DNA of 64,000 nucleotides from Arthrobacter oryzae (GCF_030812315.1 NZ_JAUSSM010000009.1:124001-188000), one strand, 5' to 3'. Counted from the first letter of the stretch, positions 35,092 to 44,861 are shown. Numbers and translations: made by a program. Notes: generated by a model from the letters alone, not told the origin.

Positions 35092-37203
35092 ATGGCCAAG
35101 GGGATATACGTCAGCGCGACCACACCGGGATCCGGGAAGTCGCTCATAGCGCTGGGTCTGGCGGACACGCTGCACCGGCACGCGGACCGCATTGGCTTCT
35201 TCAAACCGGTGGTCCATGGCAACGACGCCGGAGCGGACCCCATGGTGGCGCTGATGAAGGCCCGGTTCGACCTCGACGACAACCGCTGCCGCGGCGGTCT
35301 GACGTTTACCGAGGTCCGCGGCCTGCTGGCGGAGGGGAACCGGGCGGAGATCGACGCCCGCTGCGTGGAGATCTTCGCTGAGATGTCACGCCACTGCGAC
35401 GTGGTGATTGTGGAGGGGACTGACCTCACCGGCCAGGACGCCGCCGTCGAATTCGACCTCAACGCACGCCTCGCGAACAACCTGGCCGCCCCCATCGTGG
35501 CCGTGGTTGGCGCGAAGGGGCTGACTGTCGCGGAAGCGGCTGACGCCGTCGAGGTTGCCCGCAAGGAACTGGCGGCGGAACGCTGCAGCCTGCTGGCCAT
35601 CATGGTGAACCGTGCCGACCCGGAGGACGTGGACGGTATCGCCGCCGCGGTGAAGCCCGGCGCGTCCGGCCGGCCCGTGTACGTCTTCCCGGAGCTGGAG
35701 GACATTGCCAGGCCCACCACCGGCGAGGTTGCCTCGGCCCTGGGGATCCGCCAGGTAGCCGGGCGGCAGGACATGGAACGCGACGTCCACTCCATCAAAG
35801 TGGCGGCCATGAACGTGGCCAACTTCCTGCACGTGCTCGACGACGGCGCGCTGGTGATCGTCCCGGGTGACCGTGCGGACGTGATGGTCGCGTGCCTCGC
35901 GTCGTCGTTCTCGCCGGAGTTCCCGGTGCCGTCGGCGCTGATCCTCACCGGCGGCCTGGCCCCGGACCCCAACATCTACTCCCTGCTGGCGCAGGCGCCG
36001 TTCCCGGTGTTCGCGGCCCCGGACGACACCTACACCACGGCCAAGCGGGTGTCCGAGGTTCGCAGCGAAATCTGGTCCGGACACCGCCGCAAGGTGGCCT
36101 CGGCCGTGGGGCTGTGGGCCAGGTGCGTGGACGAGGCCGAGCTGGTGGAGCGCCTGCACCTGCCGCGGCTGGAGCGGATGACGCCGCTGCGGTTCCTGCA
36201 CGACCTCATTGAGCGGGCCAGGCTGCAGCGCCGGCACATCGTGCTGCCCGAGGGGAACGACGTGCGGATCCTTCGTGCAGCGGAAATCCTGCACCGGCGG
36301 GACGTCTGCGACCTCACCATCCTGGGCAACGAGTCGGACGTCCGCGAGCTGGCCTCCACCCAGGGCATCGACCTCTCCGGCATGAACATCATTGATCCGG
36401 CAACGTCGGAGCTGCGCCAGCAGTTCGCCGAGAAGTACGCGGAGCTTCGCTCGCACAAGGGCGTGGACCTGGCCCGTGCGCTGGAGGTCATGCTGGACGG
36501 CAGCTACTTCGGCACCATGATGGTGCAGCTGGGCGTGGTGGACGGCATGGTGTCCGGCGCCGCGCACACCACCGCCCACACCATCCGCCCGGCGCTGGAG
36601 TTTGTGAAGACCCGGGACGGCGTGAAGATCGTCTCCTCGGTGTTCCTGATGCTGATGCCGGACCGCGTCCTGGTGTACGGCGACTGTGCAGTCAACCCGG
36701 ACCCGAACGCCGAGCAGCTGGCGGACATCGCGCTGGCCTCGGCCGAGACCGCCACGCAGTTCGGCGTGGACCCGCGCGTGGCCATGCTGTCCTACTCCAC
36801 CGGCGGGTCCGGGACCGGCGAGGCGGTGGACAAAGTCCGGCAGGCCACCGAAGTGGTGAAGACCCGCCGCCCGGACCTCGCCGTCGAAGGCCCCATCCAG
36901 TACGACGCCGCCGTCGACGCCGCCATCGCCCAGTCCAAGATGCCGGGCTCGTCCGTCGCTGGGCAGGCCACGGTGTTCATCTTCCCGGACCTGAACACCG
37001 GCAACAACACTTACAAGGCGGTGCAACAGTCCTCGGGGGCGGTCGCCGTCGGGCCTGTGCTGCAGGGGCTGCGCAAGCCGGTGAACGACCTGTCCCGCGG
37101 CTGCACCGTGGAGGACATCGTGAACACGGTGGCCATCACCGCCGTCCAGGCGCAGTCCGTGGAGCCCGCGGCAGAGCCGGCACCCGCGGCCGCGCACGCG
37201 TAG
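35092..37203 (+). CDS. pta: Phosphate acetyltransferase
   Basis: Interconverts acetyl-CoA and acetyl phosphate. The 703 residues have the long Pta layout: an N-terminal P-loop/BioD-like domain (TTPGSGKSLIALGLAD at about 9-24), a central DRTGG domain (about 210-330) and the C-terminal PTA_PTB catalytic domain (about 370-690, with MLSYSTGGSGTGEAVDKV). The Pro/Ala-rich end is unusual but short. ATG 35092 is preceded by AAGGGCGG. AckA is encoded about 400 bases downstream on the same strand. Confidence 0.95.
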   Translation: MAKGIYVSATTPGSGKSLIALGLADTLHRHADRIGFFKPVVHGNDAGADPMVALMKARFDLDDNRCRGGLTFTEVRGLLAEGNRAEIDARCVEIFAEMSRHCDVVIVEGTDLTGQDAAVEFDLNARLANNLAAPIVAVVGAKGLTVAEAADAVEVARKELAAERCSLLAIMVNRADPEDVDGIAAAVKPGASGRPVYVFPELEDIARPTTGEVASALGIRQVAGRQDMERDVHSIKVAAMNVANFLHVLDDGALVIVPGDRADVMVACLASSFSPEFPVPSALILTGGLAPDPNIYSLLAQAPFPVFAAPDDTYTTAKRVSEVRSEIWSGHRRKVASAVGLWARCVDEAELVERLHLPRLERMTPLRFLHDLIERARLQRRHIVLPEGNDVRILRAAEILHRRDVCDLTILGNESDVRELASTQGIDLSGMNIIDPATSELRQQFAEKYAELRSHKGVDLARALEVMLDGSYFGTMMVQLGVVDGMVSGAAHTTAHTIRPALEFVKTRDGVKIVSSVFLMLMPDRVLVYGDCAVNPDPNAEQLADIALASAETATQFGVDPRVAMLSYSTGGSGTGEAVDKVRQATEVVKTRRPDLAVEGPIQYDAAVDAAIAQSKMPGSSVAGQATVFIFPDLNTGNNTYKAVQQSSGAVAVGPVLQGLRKPVNDLSRGCTVEDIVNTVAITAVQAQSVEPAAEPAPAAAHA

Positions 37204-37204
37204 T

Positions 37205-37231
37205 CGGCGCCAAAGGCGCTGCCCGGCGCCG
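37205..37231. terminator. Short hairpin after pta
   Basis: CGGCGCC (37205-37211) pairs with GGCGCCG (37225-37231); no T-run follows. It is the only candidate transcript end between pta and the convergent small gene. Confidence 0.35.
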
Positions 37232-37237
37232 GCCTGC

Positions 37238-37495
37238 CTAGCTGTTTTCCGGCTTAACCGGGGTGTCCGCGTCTTCCTGCTGGGCCGGCTCGTCGGACAG
37301 GCCCTCGGGCGTGAGGTCCAGGTCTTCCAGATTCTCGGGAGGCTCGGGGGCCTCGCCCACCTCGGCGGCCTTGAGGTCTCCGGTGTCGTCCAGGGCGGGG
37401 TTCGCACCTTCGACTCCGGTGGGATCCTTCGGCTTGCTGGCAGGCTCCGTGGCGTCCGGTTCGGTGCTGTCCGGCTTGGTAGTGCTATCAGTCAT
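37238..37495 (-). CDS. Small acidic, probably disordered protein
   Basis: An 85-residue protein of low complexity, dominated by Pro, Glu, Asp, Thr and Ala (for example DATEPASKPKDPTGVEG and LEDLDLTPEGLSDEPAQQED). No domain is recognised and it is probably unstructured. The start has GGAGGA eight bases upstream, which supports a real gene despite its small size. It is inserted on the opposite strand between pta and ackA. Confidence 0.6.
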   Translation of the reverse strand: MTDSTTKPDSTEPDATEPASKPKDPTGVEGANPALDDTGDLKAAEVGEAPEPPENLEDLDLTPEGLSDEPAQQEDADTPVKPENS

Positions 37496-37617
37496 GGAAA
37501 AGTCCTCCGTGGTTGTCCAACTGGTCCGCCGACTCTAGGCTCCCGCCGGACCTTTCGCAATGACGCTACGATCGAACTTCGACCGACCACCGCAGCAGCC
37601 AAGGCTTAGGAGGCCCA

Positions 37618-38772
37618 GTGCTCGTCCTCGTCATCAACTCAGGCTCGTCCTCGCTCAAATTCCAGGTGCGCGATGTGGAATCCCACAGTGTCCTCACGGA
37701 GGGGCTGATCGAAAAGATCGGCATGGGCAACGGCGGTGAAGGTGACGGCGAGATCGAGGGTCCCCGCGACCATGCGGAGGCGCTGGAGCAGGTGGACGCC
37801 GCCATCCACGAGGTCCTGGGCGACCGGAAGCTGGACGCCGTTGGCCACCGCGTGGTGCACGGCGGCGAGCGTTTCGGCGAGCCCGTGCTGATCGACAACG
37901 AGATCACCCGCGCCATCGAGCGGCTCAACCCGCTGGCACCGCTGCACAACCCCGCCAACGTGCTGGGCATCCGCGCCATCGCCAAGAAGTGGCCGGAGAT
38001 GCCGCAGGTCGCCGTGTTCGACACCGCCTTCCACCGCACCCTGCCGGAACACGCGTGGCGCTACGCAGTGCCGGATTCGCTGTACACCAACCACGGAATC
38101 CGCCGCTACGGCTTCCACGGCACCTCGCACGAGTACGTGGCCCACCAGGCGGCCGCCCTGCTGGATCTTCCGGTGGAAGAGTTCGACGGCGTGATCGCCC
38201 ACCTGGGGAACGGCGCCTCGGCCACGGCCATCCGCGGCGGGAAATCGGTGGACACGTCCATGGGCTTCACCCCGCTGGAGGGCCTGGTGATGGGCACGCG
38301 CTCCGGCGACCTGGACCCGTCCATCCTGGTGTTCCTCGGCCGGGCCGGCTGGTCTACGGAGGACCTGGACTCCCTGCTCAACCGCGAGTCCGGGCTCAAG
38401 GGGCTCGCCGGGAACAACGACATGCGCACCGTGGTGGAGGCCTCGGAAGCCGGGGATGCGCGGGCGGCCACTGCGCTCGCCGTCGCATCCTACCGGCTGG
38501 CCAAGTACATCGGCGGGTATCACGTGGCAGTTGGCGGTGCCAAGGCGCTGGTGTTCACGGCCGGCATCGGCGAGAACTCGCACCAGTTCCGCGCTTTGGT
38601 GGGGGAGAAGCTGGGTGCGCTGGGCATAGAGCTCGACGTCGGGCTGAACAGTGAGCGGTCAAAAGAACCGCGCGTTATTTCCACCGCGGAGTCGCTGATC
38701 CCCGTCCTGGTGGTGCCGACCGACGAGGAGCGCGCCATCGCGGAGGCGACTGCCGCCGTCGTCGGTGCTTGA
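37618..38772 (+). CDS. ackA: Acetate kinase
   Basis: Converts acetyl phosphate and ADP to acetate and ATP, working with Pta. The 384 residues contain the ASKHA-fold signatures: VINSGSSSLKFQV at the start, GHRVVHGG, VFDTAFHRTLP, YGFHGTSHEYV, LGNGAS and the GIGENS region near the end. The start is a GTG at 37618 with AGGAGG five bases upstream. Length is close to the family norm. Confidence 0.95.
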   Translation: MLVLVINSGSSSLKFQVRDVESHSVLTEGLIEKIGMGNGGEGDGEIEGPRDHAEALEQVDAAIHEVLGDRKLDAVGHRVVHGGERFGEPVLIDNEITRAIERLNPLAPLHNPANVLGIRAIAKKWPEMPQVAVFDTAFHRTLPEHAWRYAVPDSLYTNHGIRRYGFHGTSHEYVAHQAAALLDLPVEEFDGVIAHLGNGASATAIRGGKSVDTSMGFTPLEGLVMGTRSGDLDPSILVFLGRAGWSTEDLDSLLNRESGLKGLAGNNDMRTVVEASEAGDARAATALAVASYRLAKYIGGYHVAVGGAKALVFTAGIGENSHQFRALVGEKLGALGIELDVGLNSERSKEPRVISTAESLIPVLVVPTDEERAIAEATAAVVGA

Positions 38773-39394
38773 GCCTGGACCACGACCGTAGGGTTCCCTG
38801 ACCGAGCTTGCGAGGTGAGGGAGTGGTGGGCGAGCGAAATCCGCCGAAACAAGTAGTCCCGCCCCCTTTAAGCAAGTGGTCCCGCCCCATTTACCAGTGG
38901 TTCCTGCCCAAAATGTAGGGTAGCGCACACGCTGGTCCCTGCCCCGACTCTGTCCCTACTCTCTAAGCAAGCGGTTTCGTTCACGCGACGGCGGTCCCAA
39001 CTGAGGGGGCCCGCCGTCGTTTCTTAACCGTCAATGTTGGTCAGCGACGCGGAACCTAAGGGGGTCTCACCGTGTCTAACTCTTTGCGTATCAGAATGTC
39101 CTTGCCCCTCGCACCGCCGGGCAGGCATCCGGGAGCCTGGCTCACTGCAACGTGGGCGCAGCGCGGGCTGAGCCTCCATAGGCACCGCACATGGTGGACC
39201 GCCGTGCCGCTACTCCGCGGCTAAACGCCGTCAAAGCCTAAATACGCACCGATCCTGATTACCCGGCCTGATGCGGCCATGCCCCGGCATCACGCCGTGC
39301 TGATTTGTCCTGCCCAAAAATCGGGCCGGCAGGCGCAAAACAAACTCCGCCGGGCGCGCCGCCGGACCAAAACCCGCCATCTGAAAGAAGAGCC
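38773..39394. other. Gene-free stretch with degenerate repeats and a hairpin
   Basis: No convincing gene in 620 bases. Near 38850-38935 a short element of the form AGTGGTCCCGCCCC recurs four times with changes (starting about 38850, 38873, 38895 and 38930). At 38986-39019, CGACGGCGG pairs with CCGCCGTCG over a 16-base loop and is followed by TTTCTT, a possible terminator. The last part is leader sequence of the glycosyltransferase gene, which has GAAAGAAGAG before its ATG. Confidence 0.5.
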
Positions 39395-40842
39395 ATGTCA
39401 ACACTCGAAGAGGGGATTTCACCCACGCGGATCGCAGTAGGGTCTGGATTCCGAACGAGATTTCATTTTGACCGTCCGGGGAAGGTCCTTGAGCCTGTCC
39501 GCGACTGGAGCCTGGGATTCATCACCGGCCACCGCACCAGGATTGTCCTGTGCATGGCCCTGGCGATCGTTGGCCTCTACTTGCTCCAGGATTTCCTGTG
39601 GCCGGTGGCAGTGAAACCTGTGACCTTCGCAGACAGTCTGTGGGGATCCGCCAGTGTTGTATGGCTCGGCGCCGTCATTCCCGGGTTGTTGGGACTGTTG
39701 GGGGCACTGTCGTTCCGGCACCCGGCCCACCTGGATGCGGTGGCACCAATCAGTCAGCTCGTGGTGTTCCGCATAGTCACCCGCGGCACCAACCGGGAGG
39801 CGGTGGCCAGCACCATCCGGAGATGCGCTGCCGAAATGGAAAGAACCCCGCTCTTCCGCTACCTCGTTGAAATCGTCATCGAGGATAACCCCGGTGTCGG
39901 TGATCTTCCACAGGGCGACACCATCAGGTACCTGGTCATCCCGCGAAACTACGCAACGGCAAATACTTCGCTCTACAAAGCGCGCGCACTGCAGTTCGCC
40001 CTCGAGAATTCCCACATTCCGGACGACGCCTGGCTGGTTCACCTCGACGAGGAAACCCAACCCACGTCCTCCGGCATAAAGGGCATAGCCCAGATGATCC
40101 GGAAGAAGAGGAAAGCGGCCGGCTACGAGCGGGCCAAGGAGCCCTCCTCTACCACCGGGACTGGAAGAAGCACCCGTTCCTGACTCTGGCGGACAATGTG
40201 CGCACCGGCGACGACTTTGCCCGCTTCCACTTCCAGCACAAGCTTGGCCGGACGGTCTTTGGCTTGCACGGCAGCTACATAGTGGTCCGCAACGATGTGG
40301 AGAAGTCCGTCGGATTCGATTTTGGACCCCACGGTTCCATCACCGAAGATGCCTTCTGGGCCCTCAAACTCATGGAAGCGGGCGGGCGTGCGCGGTGGGT
40401 TGACGGGTACCTCGAAGAGCAGTCAACACAAAGCGTCGGTGACTTCCTCAGGCAGCGGCGGCGCTGGTACCAGGGCCTGATGAAGGTTGCGATCCACGCA
40501 CCCGTGAAGCTGAGGTGGCGCCTGGCCATCGGCGCCAACACCATGCTCTGGACGCTCGCTCCGTTCGCAGTGCTGTACACCATCGTCCACTTCTTCTACG
40601 GCTTTGAGATTCAGCCCTGGGTGCGTGCCCTCGCCAACTTCTCCTTCGCTTCTTTCGTGACCCTGTATCTCACGGGGTTGAAGGCGAATCTCGACGAGCA
40701 CGGGATCACGGGCTGGCTCGCTCGAAGCGCGTGGACCGCAGTCCAGGTTGTCCTGTTGCCGGTGTTCAGTGCAATGGAAGCGACGGCCGTCATGATGGCG
40801 CTCCTCAAGCCCGTCAATGGATTCCACGTGGTGAAGAAGTAA
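39395..40842 (+). pseudogene. Egghead-like family 2 glycosyltransferase, interrupted by a frameshift
   Basis: Two reading frames together encode one ~482-residue membrane glycosyltransferase. The first part (39395 on) has two membrane segments, then a GT2 core with HLDEET (the DxD-like site). The second part gives FGLHGSYIVVRND, ITEDAFWAL (the TED motif) and RQRRRWYQG (the QxxRW motif), then three or four C-terminal membrane segments. The frame changes at about 40101: from 40102 the second frame reads EEEESGRLRAGQGALLYHRD without a break, so one G appears missing after the codon for Arg. The family resembles animal Egghead beta-mannosyltransferase. The frame may be broken in the organism, or this may be a sequencing error. 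Confidence 0.8.
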
Positions 40843-40923
40843 TGCACTAAGGCCTGGCACGCCCTGCGCCCTGGGAGAGATCCAGCGGCAAGCCCAGCGA
40901 ATCGCAGGAGGTACCCTCAAACC

Positions 40924-41481
40924 ATGCCGGATATCAGACTGCCCATCCGCACCGCCCGCCTGGTTCTGCGCCGTTTCGAGGCCGCCGACCTCGACGCCTT
41001 CCATGGGTACCACTCGCTGCCGCTGACTGCCCGGTTCCTGCCCGGGCCGGCGAAAAGCTACACACAGTGCATGGAACGCGTGGGCAAGTACGCCAACTTT
41101 GCCTTCGACCGGGAAGGCGACTGGGTGGTGCTCGCCATCGAGGCTGCGGATTCGCCTGGCCTGATCGGCGAAGTGGTGCTGAAGTGGCTTCCCGGCCACC
41201 GCCAGGCCGAGGTGGGCTGGTGCCTGGCTCCAAGTGCGCGCGGCCACGGCTACGCCACCGAGGCTGCGGAGGCTGTGCTCAAGCTCGGCTTCGAGGGCCT
41301 GGACTTCCACCGGATCGATGCCAAGCTGGACGAACAGAACACAGCGTCAGCCGCCGTCTGCGAGCGGCTGGGGATGCGCCTGGAGGCCAAACACGTGGAC
41401 AAGTGGCGCTACAAGGGTGACTGGGCCACGGAAATTGTCTATGCGATGCTCCGCGATGAATGGGCTGCCCGGGCGCGGTGA
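40924..41481 (+). CDS. GNAT family N-acetyltransferase (RimJ/RimL-like)
   Basis: A 185-residue acetyltransferase with RimJ/RimL-type features: RTARLVLRRFEAADLDAF at the start, the EVGWCLAPSARGHGYATEAA acetyl-CoA-binding motif (RGHGYA), and DEQNTASAAVCERLGMR near the end. The acceptor is unknown; members acetylate ribosomal proteins, antibiotics or other amines. AGGAGGT lies about 11 bases before ATG 40924. Confidence 0.85.
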   Translation: MPDIRLPIRTARLVLRRFEAADLDAFHGYHSLPLTARFLPGPAKSYTQCMERVGKYANFAFDREGDWVVLAIEAADSPGLIGEVVLKWLPGHRQAEVGWCLAPSARGHGYATEAAEAVLKLGFEGLDFHRIDAKLDEQNTASAAVCERLGMRLEAKHVDKWRYKGDWATEIVYAMLRDEWAARAR

Positions 41482-41529
41482 TCAGGCTGAGACTGGTCGA
41501 TTGTGGCCCGAAAATGCAGGCCCGGCTGC

Positions 41530-43995
41530 TCACCCCCCGGTGGTTGGCACGGGCGTTGGCGTGGTCGGGGCTGGTGCGGTTGGAGCAAGCGTCGGCTCCG
41601 TAGTGGCGGGAGCTTCCTGCGCCGGGCTGCTTTCCGGTGCTGCGCCCGTGGTGACGGGCCCCCCGGGAGCAGGCACCGCCGTCGTGGTTCCGGACGGCGC
41701 GCCAGGCAAGGCGGCTCCCGGCGAGGGAGTTTGGCTTGTTACCGACGTAGATCCTGGTGACGGCGTGGCGGTCGGGGACGGCGTCGCGGAGGTGCGGGCG
41801 CCCTTCGTGGCACTGGGGTCGCTCTGGACAATTTGCATGACCTGCTCCTTGAACGCGTTCAGGCGTCCCTGGATTTCGGACAGCGGAACGTTTTGCAGGT
41901 TGCGCCCGAACTCGGCAATTTCCGCCCACAGCGCGTCGAGCCTTGCCATGCCATCGTCGCTCAGCGGTCCGTCCAGGGTGAGCACGAGCTGGTTGGCCAG
42001 CGCGTACGTCAGGCAGCGGACGCAGTTGTAGTTCGCGGCGGCGGACAGGTTCTCCGGCACAATCACATCCGCCTGGCCCACAATCAGGACCACCTGAAAG
42101 CCCACTGCGACGGCCGCGCAGTCGGTGCAGCTGGCGAAGGCGTAGGCCTCGTTGGCGGTGTCCACGGTTTCGCCGTCCTCCGCCCACACCAGCGCGAACG
42201 CGACGTCGTACACCACAGAACCGTCCTCCGTGTTCACCGCGAGGGCCTGGTTGCCGTCCTCCTCCGGGGCCGCAGGCCTGTCGAAGGGAAACACCCACGA
42301 CGGCGCCGCGGCGGCTCCGGCTGCGCTGGAAGTGTCGGCGCCGGTTGCGCTGGAAGTGGCTGTGCCGGTTGAACCGGTGCGGGGCACCAGGACCATGCTG
42401 AGCTGGGGCTGTTCACGCGTCGGCTTCGCGGCACCCGCAGGCCACAACGCCACCGTCTTCCCGCCCTGGCCCTCGCGCAGCCCCGAGTACGACGCCGTCG
42501 GAAACACAGCCGTGGTGACATCGGCCAGGGTGCCGCGTTCGTACGGCTGGACCGGCCGGTACGTCTCTGCGCCGGGCCACCACGCCCAGGCCAGGCCCGC
42601 GGTCACGGCCACGACGACAGCCATTGCCGCGACCCGTTGCAGCGCCTTGCCGCGGGTCTTCTGCCAGAGCCCGGCGGTCAGCTGCCGGACCAGCCGCAAC
42701 AGGATGTAGAAAATGCCCAGAATGGGCAGGGCGACGGCGGCGATCGCCAGCACACGTACAGCGGCGCCCGCGATGTCCCCGGCAGCCAGGCTCTCGGACA
42801 GCCCGGTCTGCTGCTTGAGGACGCTGGCCCACGCCGTGCCCAGGAGCCGTGGCAGCGAGAGCACCATCATGACCAGGCTGAAGACCAGCAGCGGCACGGT
42901 GACCAGCACCCAGGCGGTCACCACGGCCCGGGCCCACGGTTTGAGTACCTGGGCCTCGGGGTCTGTCCTGCGCCACGGCAGCAGTCCCAGCAGGGTCGGT
43001 TTGATGCGCTGGAAGAGGTCCGGGACGCCGGTGGCGTCGGCCAGGATGTGATATCCGTCGAACCGAACCAGGGGCAGCAGCTGCCGGATCATCTGCAGGA
43101 TCTGGGTGACCACTGCCAGCAGCAGCGCGTCAAAGCCTGTTGCCCACCAGAGGACCATGATGGCAACGGCCACGATCGCGTTGAAGTACAGGCCGCCCAG
43201 GTCCGTACGGATCCGGCCGCCGCGGCCCAGCCGGTAGGAATCGGTGACGTCGGTGAAAAATGCCGGCCAGATCAGGTAAAGGCCGGCACCCATGGCTCCC
43301 GGCGTGGCGCCGCCGCGGCGTGCGGCGGCGGCATGGCCGAACTCGTGGAAACCGGCGGACAGCACGGTCACGGCCAGGACCAGCAGCACCAGGACCGGGT
43401 TGGCGAAGGCATCGTGGGTTGCTGATCCGAGTCCCTTGACCATAAGAACCCACCAGCAGGCGGCGGCGAAGGCGGCGCACACGGCCACCACGATCAGCGG
43501 GTTGAAGAGCACCGCGAACGGAGCCGTCAGCTTTCGGGTGCGCTCCGGGTCCGTCACGGTGTAGCGGAAGCGCATGCCCAGCAGCGGGTCGGCCTTCCTG
43601 ACCTCCGGCTGCGACCCGTCGGCCAGCCGGAGCAATCCCAGCGGCAGCAACTGGGAGCTCACCAGCGTGCGGACGTTGTCCTCGCTGACCAACTTTCCGA
43701 AGCGCGTGCTGGCGTAATCGGCGATCTGCCCGGTGGTGCGCTTGCCGTCCACCGCTTCCAGCACCAAATAGAGCAGGCGTGTCAGCTGGATGGCCTGGCC
43801 ATCTGCCCTGCGGACCAGCGAGGGCGGCTCACGGTAGCCAGAACCCTTCGTTTCACCGATCAGTTCAATGCCGTCGGCCCGGACAGGAACATCGGGCAGG
43901 AAGGCTTCGGGCAGGCTGTCGGCGCCGCCCGCGGCGGACGCAGGTGAAGGCGGCGGGCCGTCCAGCTGGGACGGCCCGCCTTGCATCGTGCTCAT
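41530..43995 (-). CDS. PqqD-like/M50 membrane metalloprotease with CxxC domain and Pro/Thr tail
   Basis: An 821-residue multi-domain membrane protein. Residues ~50-130 resemble a PqqD-type winged helix (IQLTRLLYLVLEAVDGKRTT). Membrane segments follow, with the M50 site-2-protease zinc site His217-Glu218-x2-His221 (GFHEFGH) and the third-ligand motif RFDGYH (Asp313). More membrane segments extend to about 470, then an extracytoplasmic part with two CxxC pairs (Cys623/Cys626 and Cys658/Cys661), and a final ~110 residues of Pro/Thr/Ser-rich, wall-spanning type sequence. Such PqqD-M50 fusions process or export peptides; the PqqD-like part may bind a leader. It is downstream of the GG-leader repeat gene, 36 bases away, and probably acts on it. 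Confidence 0.8.
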   Translation of the reverse strand: MSTMQGGPSQLDGPPPSPASAAGGADSLPEAFLPDVPVRADGIELIGETKGSGYREPPSLVRRADGQAIQLTRLLYLVLEAVDGKRTTGQIADYASTRFGKLVSEDNVRTLVSSQLLPLGLLRLADGSQPEVRKADPLLGMRFRYTVTDPERTRKLTAPFAVLFNPLIVVAVCAAFAAACWWVLMVKGLGSATHDAFANPVLVLLVLAVTVLSAGFHEFGHAAAARRGGATPGAMGAGLYLIWPAFFTDVTDSYRLGRGGRIRTDLGGLYFNAIVAVAIMVLWWATGFDALLLAVVTQILQMIRQLLPLVRFDGYHILADATGVPDLFQRIKPTLLGLLPWRRTDPEAQVLKPWARAVVTAWVLVTVPLLVFSLVMMVLSLPRLLGTAWASVLKQQTGLSESLAAGDIAGAAVRVLAIAAVALPILGIFYILLRLVRQLTAGLWQKTRGKALQRVAAMAVVVAVTAGLAWAWWPGAETYRPVQPYERGTLADVTTAVFPTASYSGLREGQGGKTVALWPAGAAKPTREQPQLSMVLVPRTGSTGTATSSATGADTSSAAGAAAAPSWVFPFDRPAAPEEDGNQALAVNTEDGSVVYDVAFALVWAEDGETVDTANEAYAFASCTDCAAVAVGFQVVLIVGQADVIVPENLSAAANYNCVRCLTYALANQLVLTLDGPLSDDGMARLDALWAEIAEFGRNLQNVPLSEIQGRLNAFKEQVMQIVQSDPSATKGARTSATPSPTATPSPGSTSVTSQTPSPGAALPGAPSGTTTAVPAPGGPVTTGAAPESSPAQEAPATTEPTLAPTAPAPTTPTPVPTTGG

Positions 43996-44031
43996 TAAGG
44001 CATGCTCATTGTGGGAGGTGGTTTCCGGACT

Positions 44032-44787
44032 CTACTGCCGCAGGTCGGACTGCTGGTCGGCCGAAGCGGTGGCTTCGCCGTCGATGTGCTGGCTGATGAT
44101 GGCGTCCTGCTGGGCCACGGCGAATGCATCGCTGTCGATGGAACCGATGTTGGCAGCCACGGCGGCGTCGATCGGTGCGGCCACGTTGGCGTTGGCTGCC
44201 ACGGCGCCGTTGATCGGCGCCGCGATGTCGGCCTGGGCAGCGAGATCAACATTGACGTTCAGAAGGTCCCCGTCCAGTGCCGCGGCGGGATCAACAGGCA
44301 AGGCGCCGACGTCGGGGAGCGTGCCATCCGGGAGCGTGCCGTCGAGTACCTGGCCGCCGTCCACCGCGCCGTCGCCCGGAGACGCCGGAGTCCCGCCGTC
44401 GACCGCTTCCCCTGCAGTGTCCGGCGTCCCGCCGTCAACCGCTTCCCCGTCCGCCGTGCCTGCCCCCTGGTCAATGGTGCTGTCCTGCGTGGAGTCGGCC
44501 GTGGCGTCGGCGGTGATGCCCTGGTCGATGATGACGCCCTGGTCAGCAAGGGCCTGGGCCTCGGACCCGAACGAAAGAATGTTCGCGGATGCCGCTGCGT
44601 CGATCGGGGCTGCGACGTTGGCGTTGGCGGCGACTGCGAGGTCGATGGGTGCCGCGGCGTTGATGCCCAGGTCCAGGTCGGCGTTCAGGTCAAGGACGGA
44701 GGCCACTTCCTTGTCCGGGAGCGCCGTCCCGCCCTGTGCCATGAGTTCATCGTCGGTAAGCGGGGTCAATCCCTGTTCAGTGCTCAT
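44032..44787 (-). CDS. Repeat protein with double-glycine-type leader, candidate substrate of the M50 protease
   Basis: A 251-residue acidic, Ala-rich protein. It begins MSTEQGLTPLTDDELMAQGG; the LTDDELMAQGG ending (Gly19-Gly20) looks like leaders of Nif11- or bacteriocin-type precursors. Two ~50-residue repeats follow (about 42-91 and 184-235), both with AVAANANVAAPIDAA and an I(I)xQ(G/H)I end, separated by a Gly/Asp/Pro spacer with three AVDGG units. There is no Sec signal and no membrane segment. The ATG at 44787 has GGAG eight bases upstream. It forms a two-gene unit with the M50 protein. Function unknown. Confidence 0.7.
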   Translation of the reverse strand: MSTEQGLTPLTDDELMAQGGTALPDKEVASVLDLNADLDLGINAAAPIDLAVAANANVAAPIDAAASANILSFGSEAQALADQGVIIDQGITADATADSTQDSTIDQGAGTADGEAVDGGTPDTAGEAVDGGTPASPGDGAVDGGQVLDGTLPDGTLPDVGALPVDPAAALDGDLLNVNVDLAAQADIAAPINGAVAANANVAAPIDAAVAANIGSIDSDAFAVAQQDAIISQHIDGEATASADQQSDLRQ

Positions 44788-44861
44788 GCGAAACTCCAGT
44801 TCCGGCACGGTCGCCGCTGCCCCCAGTGAGCAGTTCCTACACCGATGTGCCTAATGCCAGT

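Noticed and set aside
35386..37407. 673-codon minus-strand frame opposite pta
   Set aside because: Shadow of pta, which has all expected domains.
38941..39060. Possible tRNA or small RNA gene after ackA
   Set aside because: The hairpin CGACGGCGG/CCGCCGTCG does not belong to a cloverleaf; no TTCGAATC-type arm or anticodon stem was found.
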